A DNA stretch of 22,118 bases, from assembly GCA_007125435.1 (NCBI GenBank), contig SLDF01000086.1, positions 1 to 22,118 of the forward strand, written 5' to 3'. Made by a program: the position numbers and the translations under genes. Shown here piece after piece: positions 6,665-17,600 of this stretch; position 1 is the stretch's first letter; each line of letters opens with the position of its first letter. This stretch comes from Saprospiraceae bacterium. GTDB lineage: Bacteria > Bacteroidota > Bacteroidia > Chitinophagales > Saprospiraceae. The notes under the pieces were generated by a model. It saw only the letters and a program-made list of their open reading frames with translations. It was not told where the DNA came from and did no database searches.

Positions 6665-7168
6665 AATAAAACTTGAAAGCCTACAGCCTACTTCAAGTCT
6701 AAACAGCGGAGTGGACAAAGTCCACGCAGCGTAAACGTCAAGCAAAGGCGCCAGCCGAATGCTTGACATTAAACAGCGAAGCGTTAAACTTTTGATACCC
6801 GATAACACGCAACCGACAACTGACAACCAGGTTTTCGCGTGAGGGATTGAACCCGTTTTATGCATTGGAAAATCTATTACGGCCCCGAATGGCTTCAAAA
6901 TAAGGCGCTTCGCTTGATTTCGTTCAATCACCGTAGGAGTGACTATGGCTCATTCACGAAATCACTTATTTTTTTGCCATTCAAACTCTCATTACGACTT
7001 TCCAATACATAAACCGGGTTAGCGATATGAGTGACTGACGAATGGCAAGCAGGAACAGCTGGGCTGGGGCGACCAGCGGAAGCCACAGACCAGCTAGTGA
7101 CTGCCCATGAGACAGTCAGGAATACAAGCGGATAGCCCGACGCCGCGCGACAGCAAGGTGGCACGCCC
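6665..7168 (+). repeat. Dispersed structured element, copy B
   Basis: Plus-oriented copy sharing four ordered blocks with copy A: 6665-6710, 6824-6851, 7066-7086 and 7120-7141, ending GGCACGCC at 7160-7167. Between blocks 1 and 2 are a 6-bp hairpin (6711-6725), where copy A has a different 5-bp hairpin, and an 8-bp stem (6737-6744 with 6760-6767). Between blocks 2 and 3 lies a 171-bp foldback absent from copy A. A short GC-rich stem (GCCGC with GTGGC, one G-U pair) precedes the final GGCACGCC. The short frames crossing it do not look like protein. Confidence 0.8.
6850..7020. repeat. 171-bp imperfect palindrome inside copy B
   Basis: The outer 23 bases at each end pair at about 20 positions (AACCCGTTTTATGCATTGG against CCAATACATAAACCGGGTT). 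Further in, GAATGGC and AAAATAAG recur inverted. Near the centre GATTTCGT (6916-6923) pairs exactly with ACGAAATC (6956-6963), and CCGTAG pairs with CTATGG around GAGTGA (6931-6948), with one G-U. It would fold as one long hairpin in RNA or single-stranded DNA. Confidence 0.7.
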
Positions 7169-7211
7169 AAGGCGACATCAAAATAAAACTAACAAGACAT
7201 AACAGAACTGA

Positions 7212-7586
7212 TCAAAGCTTGTGTACTTCGGCTTTTTTCTGGCTTCTTGACTTGTGAACTAAGAAATCGTGAATGATGGCCGCTACGTATGGCGAATAAA
7301 TAAAATCCGGGGAGGCCGGCCACTTTGGCGCCTGATATTGCTGCACCTTATTGTGTAAACCTACCTTTTTGAGCGTTACGTAACGTTTGTAAACCTGGTT
7401 GAAATGATCCTCTGTGATTTCTCCAATACCTTCCCAAACATCATATATGAGATAAATTTTGTCTCGGCGGGCACTGGCCTCTATGCAGCATAATCTGCCT
7501 AATGTTAGGAAGTTTTTCTTGGTATTAATGTGCAATAATACCTCCTTCCACAATGTGGATGTGTTGTTTTGTGCGTCTTTGAACAT
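7212..7586 (-). CDS. Small protein of unknown function
   Basis: I do not recognise this 124-residue protein. From the ATG at 7586 it reads as a basic, probably soluble, globular protein with no signal peptide. It has a Cys-Cys pair (33-34), an aromatic middle (KIYLIYDVWEGIG, 43-55), a basic stretch VYKRYVTLKK, then PKWPASPDFIYSPY (87-100) and a lysine-rich tail (KSRSQKK). The frame is open further upstream to a GTG at 7658, which would add a hydrophobic segment. That GTG is rejected because a promoter-like sequence lies between it and the ATG. It is the last gene of a minus-strand run, 229 bp beyond the DUF218 gene, and probably has its own promoter. It abuts the repeat-rich interval, so it could be a remnant of a larger gene. 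Existence is moderately supported. Confidence 0.5.
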   Translation of the reverse strand: MFKDAQNNTSTLWKEVLLHINTKKNFLTLGRLCCIEASARRDKIYLIYDVWEGIGEITEDHFNQVYKRYVTLKKVGLHNKVQQYQAPKWPASPDFIYSPYVAAIIHDFLVHKSRSQKKAEVHKL

Positions 7587-7633
7587 AACTACATTAGTTA
7601 ATAAAATGGTTAATAAAATTGCTGGTGAAACCG

Positions 7634-7664
7634 CAAACTTAACCCCCTTAACTCTCACTTAAAA
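7634..7664 (-). promoter_or_regulatory. Candidate promoter for the small unknown gene
   Basis: On the minus strand TAAGTTTG (plus 7634-7641) matches the -7 consensus TAnnTTTG. TTTT (7661-7664) stands 19 bases upstream as a one-mismatch -33 element. Transcription would begin about 40-45 bases before the ATG at 7586, inside the longer GTG frame, which favours the ATG start. Confidence 0.4.
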
Positions 7665-7815
7665 CCGTGGCTAATATATAGCGCAGAACGGTAAAGGTAA
7701 TAAAAGTCCTGAATATCTAAAGAGAATCCGTAAAAAAAGAGTGGTTTTTAATATAAATAAGAATATGTGAGTCATATAGGTGTTGAAGCAGGGTGGCAGA
7801 TTGTGTGTAAGTAGG

Positions 7816-8577
7816 TTAGTGAAACAGTCGCTGAGCAAGGAGGCCAATGAGCTCGTGCATGACGCTTTGGGTCATTTCAATGTTGTGATAAGATGGTTTG
7901 AACCAAAACCTCCAGCGATATGGGTCTTTTTTGTAAAGAAATGGACCTGGAGCCGATATGGGTCTTAGCCCCTGGCCTTCAAAGTAGAGCATGGCTCTGG
8001 GCATATGGACAGCAGAAGTAACCACGATAAGTGACCTTTGGTCTCGGCTGAATCGGCCGCAGTAGTCGCGTGCCTCCTGTCTTGTATTTTCTGCATGAAT
8101 CAGCATTAGGGTGTCTGAGACAGGCACGCCAAGGCTAAGAGCAGTAAGCGCCAAAATCTCTGCCTGACTTGACCGTCCTGTGGAGGAATAACCTGAAAGA
8201 ACCAATCTGGCATTCGGAATGGCTTGATAAAGTCGTATGCCTTCTGCCAACCTTGTCAGAGCTTTTTCACTGAGCTGGCTAAGGGGTGGCAGCATGGGGT
8301 CCAGAGTATGACCAGAACCGAGGATAATAATATCATACTGTAGTGATGTGTCAATGGCCTCTGCTTGTAAAGGCTTATATTTCCGCTCCAGAGAGTAAGT
8401 CAGCCAGCCGGGAACCGGGGTGGCACAGACTAAAAAAAGCCATGCCAAGGCCGTCACTATAGATGTCTTAGAAGGTGCGGTCTTCCGCTTATAATGAAAG
8501 TAAATGGCTACAGCTATCAAGGCCCAAAATATAAATAAGGGATCAATGATAGCTCTCACGATATAATGTAACCACAT
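7816..8577 (-). CDS. DUF218 (ElyC/SanA/YdcF-type) membrane protein
   Basis: 253 residues. Two hydrophobic segments near the N-terminus (about 5-27 and 39-60) should anchor it in the inner membrane, with the DUF218 domain following from about residue 81. Typical family motifs are visible: IIILGSGHT (83-91), RLVLSGYSS (124-132) with Glu140 after it, ENTRQEA (163-169) and VVTSAVHMPRA (185-195). In Escherichia coli, ElyC and SanA influence peptidoglycan and envelope integrity, but the reaction catalysed by the family is not settled, so a cell-envelope role here is inference. The ATG at 8577 is 27 bp after the stop of the giant surface-protein gene on the same strand, and no terminator is seen between them, so co-transcription or readthrough is likely. 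Family call is strong; exact function is not. Confidence 0.88.
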   Translation of the reverse strand: MWLHYIVRAIIDPLFIFWALIAVAIYFHYKRKTAPSKTSIVTALAWLFLVCATPVPGWLTYSLERKYKPLQAEAIDTSLQYDIIILGSGHTLDPMLPPLSQLSEKALTRLAEGIRLYQAIPNARLVLSGYSSTGRSSQAEILALTALSLGVPVSDTLMLIHAENTRQEARDYCGRFSRDQRSLIVVTSAVHMPRAMLYFEGQGLRPISAPGPFLYKKDPYRWRFWFKPSYHNIEMTQSVMHELIGLLAQRLFH

Positions 8578-8604
8578 ATTTAGACTTTTATACCGCCACT
8601 TGTA

Positions 8605-11600
8605 TTAGTATTTTATGATCTTTCTGGATCGTACTTCTTTATCTGGCGTATTAAATACAATGTAGTAAAGACCAGCCGGTAGTCTATTGATATTGAGCCT
8701 GAGTTCTCGCTCATCCCTGGAAAACACAGTCTGTATTCGGTCAACAATCGTACCATAGGCGTCAATAATCCTGATATCACCGGGAACCATATCGTTAGTG
8801 TAATACTGTACAAATAATGCACCGTCAGTAGGGTTGGGTGTAATGCGCCCTATGACCACTTCATTAGCATCCACTTGCATTTCTGACCTATCCTTGGGAT
8901 CAATGACACAATTCAATTGAATGCTACATTCTACCTGACAACCCGTAGCGTCTGTGATGGTCACCTTGATGTTAGCCGGACTAAAGCCAATGTGATACAA
9001 GATATGAGGCGTATCCGCACCTTCCTGGATTTCACAAACACCACCGGTTACTTCCCACTCATAGGTATAAGGCTCTATGCCACCCTCTACTGCTACTGAA
9101 AGGGCATTGCCCGAAGAGTTGCAAACCGGATCAGCTTCTTTCAAAATGTCGCAGCTTAAGCTAGTGGCATCTATGACCGATATGGTATTGGTCTGCGTGG
9201 CGGTATTGCCACAATCGTCGGTGGCAGTCCACACTCTTGTGATGAGCTCACCTTGCTGCGTAAAGGATCTGTTTTCAGAAAATGACAAATCAAGGCTACC
9301 ACAATTTTCATAGATTTCAGGTGTCTCAGGGGCAGGCACTTCTCCACACCCTATCATAAGGTCTGTGACAGGGCTAATGAATATCGGCGGTTCTTCGTCG
9401 AGCCATTCTACAAACAGCTCAAAAGTGTTGATATTACCACATGCATCTGTGGCAGACCATGTCAGTTTTTCTTTTTCAAGAATACCGCTAATGATACATG
9501 GCTCTATTTCTACGGGCTCGCGATGAAGGTTTATGTCAATCTCACAACTGTGTACGCCCGTCAAATTATCTTCTGAAAAGCCTCTTTCAATTTTTGCTTC
9601 CAGGTCGCTCTCTGCAAAACAACTCAACTGTATAGTGCTACCCGAGGCCACATTACTAACAGTCGGGTGACTCCAGGAGATTATAGGCTGTACCGTACCA
9701 GAGAACTGGACAAGCTGCGTCCGAGTATGTTGGACACCGCACACATCCGTGACCTGCCAAATTCTAAGCTCGTTCTCTGCATCAATACAAGGGTCATAAA
9801 TCATCTCTGTAGAAAAGCTAACTTCCAGGGACTCACCTGTACAAGGATCCAATGCAGAAACCTCAGGAACAGGCGAAGGCTGGCAAAGAACCTCCTGACC
9901 AATACCCTCAAATACTATGTCTATACCCTGTCTGAGTATGGTGTACTCGACCAACTGTTCTGCCATATTACCGCATTCGTCTTCAGCAATATATGTCCTG
10001 AATAGCGTATACTCATCCTGGCAATTGGCAGACTGATCCCACTCTTCTGACTGAATTTCTAGTACAAAGTCGGAGCAAGCATCTTCTACTATAGGGTCTC
10101 TTATGACTTCACCACAAGTCAATAGTATAAAGTCTTCTGAAAAAACCGGAGGCTGATCATCGACAAGTCGGACTACATACTCCACCTGTACTTCTCCAAA
10201 ACATGGATCTTCACTCATCCACGATATAAGGACCTCATAAATGAAACCTTGGTCGCATGACCCATGAGCGATCAAAGTCTCTGTGAAAGTAATTGGCAAT
10301 TCATGTTCACATATGCCAGTAATAGAAATATCACTTTCAGAAAATTGCGTCCAACCACCGTGATGAGGTTGGCACGATAAAACCAATGTGTCACCTGAGC
10401 TAAGATTGTCCAGTTGCGTATTATTGCTGACAATGACGGGTTCGTTACCTCCATCCGGGTTGATTATTCTTTGTTCGAAAGTGGAGATGTTTCCACAAGC
10501 GTCTTCTGCTATCCATAATCGATTAACATCTAAGCCACCGTCGATACAGATAGAAGGTATCGGATTATCTGTAAAAGAGGTGGTGGCAATAGAACAATCG
10601 TCAAAGACTTCAATAGAAGACTCGTGATCGACACATACTTCTACGCTTCCAATTATCTCAGGAGGCGTTGTATCCACAATAAATATATCTATGAAGTATT
10701 GGACGGTCTGACCACACTCTGACTGTAGTGTCCAAACCGGCATCCAATGCTCCACAAAGCCCTCTGTGCAGTCAGGGTCACTTTCGATGAGGAATAGTCC
10801 ATATTCTACATTGTAATCTACACCCGGACATGTATTTAGTGGCATTACGTGTCCCTCATCAAGCATCAATACCCAATCTGGCAATGAGGCTGACGCTCCA
10901 CATTCAAACTGTAAGCTATCACCTACGGAGACACCTAATAGCATATCGTGCAAAGGAATCAACTGTGTGTCTTCACTTGGTAAAACAGTAATAGTTTGCT
11001 CTTCTATCGTTGAGTTTCCGCAATTGTCTACAGCTGTCCATCTTCTTACCACTGTATATGCCGTATTACAATCGACAAAATTGATATCTTCTTCAAAAAA
11101 CAATTCCGCACATTCGCATTCGTCTGTTGTCCAAACTTTGCTTTCACAACAAATATCCGGGTCATCAGGGCAGACTGTTAGCTCAGGATAAGGAGGCAGG
11201 TCGTCACATGTAAGAGTCATATCTTCAGGTACATTGTGAATTACCGGAGGTATAGTGTCAATGACAATGATGTGCAAAACCAATGAATCTGTATTGTCAC
11301 ATGCATCAGAAGCAGTCCAAACACATCTGATATTAAAGAAATAACCGTCCTCGGCACAGTTGCCTGGACCTATGATCTCTTCACTTATATCGACAAATAC
11401 TTCTTCCTGGCATTCATCTTCTGCGCTTACACTTTCTATACCAAAGGAAGGCAATTCCCAACCCTCTGTATTTGACGCACACTGTATCCATAGTGTGTCA
11501 CCTGACTGAATATTAGGATAATCTTCCTCATTCCAGGTGATCACAGGTGGCTGACTGTCCAATACAGAAAATTGTGCAGTAATATTAGCCACTGTATCCT

Positions 11601-14600
11601 GACAGGCATTTAATATGATATATTCAACAATGGTAGGGTCTGTGGCATCGCAAATATCACCTTCTAACTCAAAATCAAAATTGTGCTCTATGGTAAACCC
11701 TCCCATGCAAATGTCTGACAAACACGCCATAATGCTGGTCAGGTTTTGGTCGTGCCAATCGCCTGCTGTCTGTGCAATATCCATGGTGCACTCTGCTATC
11801 AAATCAAGATCCAGGTCGCAAGCCTCTATATCTATGATTGGAGGCTGCTCTATGATTAGCTCTGCAGATATGGTATCACTTATAAATCCACATATGTCCA
11901 CCAATTGGTAGTTAACTATGATCGTATTTTCACTGTCACAGTCCAGATTCATAGGCTGGAAAGAAAAGTCATGAATGATGTCTACAATATTGTTACAGGG
12001 TGCATTGCCACATTCTGACAAGAAGGATAAATTGCTCTGGTGCCAATCGTTGGCCTGTATCTCAAGGTCACCATCAGCACAATTAATAGCTACTGGCAAA
12101 ATCGCACATTCAGAAATATCCGGCTCGCCAATTGGCTCAATTATCAAATCGATTTCTATGTCCTCTGATACATTACCACAGGCATCTTGAACAGCATAGG
12201 TGATGACGTAGCTATTTTGCACTCCACAACCCACCTCAATATTAAGATTGTCAAAGTTAGTAAGCACACTAAAGTCTTCACCACAATCCTCGACACAGTC
12301 CAGTAGCACATTTATATTATTCTGGTGCCAGTCTTGTATGATATCAACTTCATCAATATTACAAGAAAATAGCGCTTCATTAGGCAAGTCACATGCATCC
12401 AAATTAGGTGAAATAGTATCCAGTATGGTCAAAGTGGCAGATAACACTTCCACAGCAGCGGAGCATCCATCGCTCAAGCTGTAATTTACAGTGATAGAGC
12501 CGGCCACACCACAAGCGATGACAAAGTTTTCCAGGTCAAAGTCCGTAGATACGTCTACACCTTCATTACAAGGTGACGACCCACAATCCTCAACTGCAGC
12601 AAGATTAGACAAATGCCATGATTCTATAAAGCCATCACTAATAAGAGAACAGTCAATAGTGGTATCAAGTACTAAATTGCAGCTCAAAATATCGAGGTTG
12701 TTATCATCTCCGATAGACCAGGTTGCGAACAACTGCTCAGCGGCATTACCACAGTCATCACTTACAGTATACGAAACAGCTATAGAACCTGTAGCTCCAC
12801 ATATAGTTACAAAGTTATCTACATCAAAATCACTGGTGACAATGATGTCAGCTCCACAATTGTCAATAGCACAGTTCGATAGTAAGTTAAGGTTTTCATT
12901 GTGCCATGTTATAAGATCAGACGGAAAGTCTACGGTGCTGCAGTCTACGGTTTCGTCTGGCAATGAGCAGGCTGAGATATCTGGTGCAGTATCATTAACA
13001 ATATTTAGGGTAGCTGTATAGCTATCGCTTACATTACCACAAAGGTCCATAGCTGCATAGGTCACCTCTAATGTACTTGTGCAGCCATCTGTATTGACAT
13101 TATTGACGTTAAAGTTGTGTGTCAATATTACCATAGACGAGCAAGTTTCCTCTGCGCAATCCATTAATGCAATGGTATTAGCTGCATGCCAGGCGTTTGC
13201 CACCTGTGTCAGATCGCCATCTTCACAACTCGCCGTAAGGTCTAATACCGGACAGTTAGAAAGGTCTGGAGGCGTCTCGTCAATAATAGTCAATGTAAAC
13301 TCGGCAGAACTGCCGGCATTGCCACACAAGTCAAATGAAAAGTAAGTAACCGATATCTGACCTGTGCCAGAGCACCCCGGCTCAAATAGAGATAGGTCAT
13401 AGTTACTTTCAATCAATACAATGTCACTACAGTTGTCCCTGGCACAGTCTGAGAGAATATCCAAATTGTTGAGATGCCAACTTTCTATCGCGCCATCATT
13501 ATCTTCCGTACAATGGATAACATTTGACAGATCCTGACAAAAATCAAAAACCGGACCCTCCAGGTCAAGAACAGTAATGCTTTGTTCGATAATCACTTCA
13601 TTGCCACATGCGTCCGTCACTGTAAATACTCTTGTAAAGATTTCATTTTGTGGGCAGTCCAATGGAGCGTGGAGTAAGGCTTCTTGAACCTGAATGCCAC
13701 CTTCACAGCAATGGTCCTCAGCGGCCGGTATCGATGTAGGAAACACTGCATCACAATTGATCGTTAGATCTTCAGGTATGTAAGTAAAAATAATTGTGTC
13801 ACAGCACTCCCCTTCCTCATCAATAACGAATTCGGCAAATGCTTCACACCCTGCCGCATCTGTCGCCGTCACAAAATATTCACCAGTGGTCAGGTTCATC
13901 TGAGATGGCGACCCCTGCACGATGCCACTACCTCCAATAGTTGACCATGAGTATGAGTATGGCGGTAGACCACCTGTTGCTTCAACTTCTATTAGACCTC
14001 CTTCATATTCATCACATGATGCATCTTGAAAAAGAACCAATTCAATATCAATATCACTAATGACCACATCTACTGTATCCTCGTTTGTACAGCCAAATGC
14101 ATCTGTGACCTCAAGTGTAAATGTTGTACTTTGATCAACCGTAGCTGTTGGGCGTGGTATATCAATGCGGTCAAGCGCGGAAGCAGGGCTCCACATATAT
14201 TGTAGTCCGGGATCACTAGCACCACCTATGCGAATACTGCCGGGACCACAAAGCCCCTGATCCGCACCTGTACGCACAATTGGCAGTGGCTGAGGCAATA
14301 AGTTGTGCTGTGAGCTGGTTTCGCAAGAAGCAAACAAGCGCTCAGGCGTATCTTCACGTGTCAATATCATACTATAAACCGCAGGTAGCAACGCCGATGC
14401 CATCGTTTGTTCCTCTTGATCAGTACTCAGTCCATTGGAAGGAATCCATAGTATGGAGTAGCCCGCAGGTACTGAAGGTGTTTCTGAGCCGATGAGAATA
14501 CTGTCCAGGCTCATATCGCAATACAAATAATCCCGATCCGGCAATTGAATGACATTAGTCTCTGTCAACTGAACTCTGTGAACGAAAAACCTGCAAGCAT

Positions 14601-17600
14601 CAGTTCTAGAAGTGTCCTCTATAGTAAGTTGGTATACAGCTCCTACGGGAATAGGCGTCTGTATAGTAGGGTTGGCGATATTGGTATCACTTAATCTGAA
14701 TGCCGGTAACCAGGTGTAAGTAAAGCCCGGTTCAGCTTCGAAAGGGATTTGATAAGGTTGGTCAATGTCACAGACTAAAATATCATTAGGCAGATCAAAC
14801 TCAGGTATAGCATCACCATTAACGACTACAGTGGTAAATACAACTTGCTGACACCCACTGGGTAGATGCGTAGCTGTAACCTCAAAAACCGTTGTTTCTT
14901 CTATCGTTGCGATTGGGTTTTGAATGAAACCATCCTCTAACACATCTGCAGGAGACCATGAGAATGAAAATTCATTGATATCTAATTCCAGAGCATTGTC
15001 AACGATAAGGGCACTTAGCTCGAAAGGCTGTCCTGCGCAAATGGAGTCAGGTGCCTGTATGTCTATGGTAAAGTCAATAACATCGACACTTACATTGTCA
15101 ATATTTGTACAAAATGTAGCTTCGTCATAAATCAGCAACGTGTAATCAAACCTTCCGCCTATTAACGCTGTAAATAATGGCGTTGCTGTAGATGTGCCTG
15201 TAAGAAAATTACCGGGGGTCCACTCATAACTTATGCCTTCTATTGGCTCGCTACCTAATAATGTGGTTTCTCCTATACATAATGCTCTGTCCGGTCCGGC
15301 GTCTGCCACAGGTGCCTCTACTTCTCTCACCCTCACCAATAGTGTATCACGTGCAAGGCATTGGTTAAATTCGTTGATACCCGTCAATACGTAAATTTGA
15401 TCGTCTTCAGGACAGATAATGGTATTGGGTTCATCTACCGTTTCTACACCATCTGTAGGAGACCAATAGAAATCTGTAAATACACCATTAACCTGGACAG
15501 TCGTTTCTACGCATCCATTTTTACAGGCGTTTAGCGCGTTTTGATCAAGGTCTATAGAGCCAGGGTCTTCTACATTGATGGTGAACGTAAACGTCTGACT
15601 ACACCCATTTTTGATGACTCTTAATTCTGTTTCAAATGTCCCAGGCTCACTTGATGCGAACAACGAACGTAATGACTCTGGGTTTATAAGTAAGTCAATT
15701 GGCCGCCACTCAAAGTCAGCGTCATTGTCTAAAAAGTCAGGTCCTATCTCTATAGTGTCACCAAGGCAAACACTATATGCAGTTTGACCCAGATCTATTT
15801 CAAATGGCGGTGTCACCGTCACCGAATCAATGTCAAAGCAACCCGAAGGCGTGCTGACAGTTAGCAGATATTGTGTTTCTGACACAGGACTTGCCGTAGG
15901 ATTTGGCAAAAATGTTGAAGACAACCCTGTAGAAGGGCTCCAGCTGTATATCCAGTCTTCTTCTACTTGTGAGGGGCCTATCACTACTGCTTCATCACAT
16001 ACCGTCATATCCTCGCCGGCATCAGCAACAGGTCGTTCATTGACTGTGACCAGAATGCTGTCTTGAAAAACACAATCACCTCTTTGAGCGACTATTGTAT
16101 AACGTGTTGTCTCTTCCGGGAAAACTCTTGGATTGGGGCTGTTTGGATCAGATATGGCTTGTGCCGGTGTCCAGGAGTATGTGACACCATCCAATGGCGC
16201 CATACCAATCATAATACTATCACCCTGACAAATTTCCAGGTCTGGCCCTGCTAGTGTAGGCAAACTATCTATGGTAATTTGTAACTCACCGGTACCAATA
16301 GTGCAATCCTCTCTATTGACAATAGTGAGGCTGTAAGCTATACTGCTGTCTATAGTGGCTGTTGGCATGGCTGCATTTGGGTCGCTCAAGCCAACTGTTG
16401 GTGCCCAGGAGTATATGAGGCCGTCTTCCGGCTCGGGTCCTATGGTTAGTTCTCCCGGCTCGCATATGACCAGGTCCGGCCCTAAGTCCACTTCTACTTC
16501 GGTCGAAGGGTTGACGACTATGGTGACTTCATCTATGGCGTCACACGGGTTTGTTCCATCCAAACTTACAATTAAAGTATACGTTGTTGTTGCAACCGGT
16601 GAGGCTGATGGAGATGGCACAGTAGTGCTGCTTAAGCCATCTCCCGGCTCCCATCTATACACATAGCCTTCGGTAGGCGCATTGGCATCGCCGAGCTGCA
16701 CTGTTTCTCCCAAACAAATGGTCTTATCCTCTCCTGCATCTGCTGTAATGTTCTCTAAAATACGAAGTGTCACTTCGTCTGTATCCTCACACCCTGTCTC
16801 CGGGTCAGTTACTGTCACCGAGTAAGTATAACTTCCCGGCCCTTCAAAAAGGCTCAGTTCCGGCTGTGCTATATTGATGTCATCTAGCCCATCTTCCGGA
16901 GACCATGAGTATTGAAAATTGCTTCTGTCAGGCGTCCCTAAAACTGTAAATATACCTCCACAAAAGTCTTGATCATTGCCTGCATTGGCATTAGGGCTTC
17001 TATTAAAGATCTTGACTTGTAACGGGAACACACACCCAGTGGCCGGGTGTTTAACTTCTAAAGTGTAGGTGTTTTGCCTTTCCGGTAAAACAGTCCAGTC
17101 GAGAGTGGTTGTAGCTGCGTCAACGTCTGAAAGACCGGTGGCTGGTCGCCACTTATAAGTATAACCATCTTCCGTAGGTATACCAATTTGAATGGTATTA
17201 CCTTGCTGGTTGGCCGGACATATGAAAATACTATCCTCTTCAATAGTAGGCGGCTCAGGTAAATCCAGAATAAAGGTTACAGTGGATACACAACTTACAA
17301 AGCCCTTTTCAAATAATAATTGATAGGTGCGATTTCCTGTAATAGGCTGTACTAGACACAATTGTTCTCCAGTAATATCAACAAAAGCATCACCATCTAT
17401 TAGGCTGATATCAAAGCCTTCTGATTCCGGTAATTGTATACAAAAAGGAATGTCTTGTTCTAAAGTTTCACAGTTTACCGGTATGAAAAACTCTGCATCA
17501 ATTTGTGGACATTTACAGCCAGGTACGAATACCTCTGAGACACACTCTACATCTTCAAAGCTAACTGTGAGTCTATACCTTGTTGGACTATCGGGGTCTA

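Larger units (their letters stand above)
6198..7211. other. 1-kb gene-free, repeat-dense interval
   Basis: Between the CrtA-like gene and the small unknown gene, which converge, no frame shows protein-like composition. The interval holds a short element copy (6227-6280), 7-mer repeats (6311-6355 and 6466-6514), an AGGAGCTTAG-type direct repeat (6357-6402), a REP-like double hairpin (6579-6622) and a full element copy (6665-7168). Frames at 6543-6734, 6614-6931 and 6943-7170 run across these repeats and are judged spurious. Confidence 0.75.

Noticed and set aside
6543..6734. Plus-strand frame of 63 codons
   Set aside because: It runs through the double hairpin and element block 1, with no recognisable protein features.
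6840..6856. tRNA T-arm-like word (GGGTTCAATCCC on the minus strand)
   Set aside because: No five-pair T stem, anticodon arm or acceptor stem can be built around it, and copy A does not keep the word.
6614..6931. Minus-strand frame of 105 codons
   Set aside because: It crosses the REP-like hairpin, block 1, block 2 and part of the palindrome of the dispersed element; its composition is not protein-like and repeat structure explains the sequence.
6943..7170. Minus-strand frame of 75 codons ending at the element terminus
   Set aside because: It covers blocks 3 and 4 and the terminal stem of copy B. Copy A does not keep the frame.
7587..7658. GTG-initiated N-terminal extension of the small unknown protein
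   Set aside because: A promoter-like TAAGTTTG lies within it, and an ATG at 7586 gives a compact protein. The hydrophobic stretch it would add could be a coincidence of AT-rich DNA.
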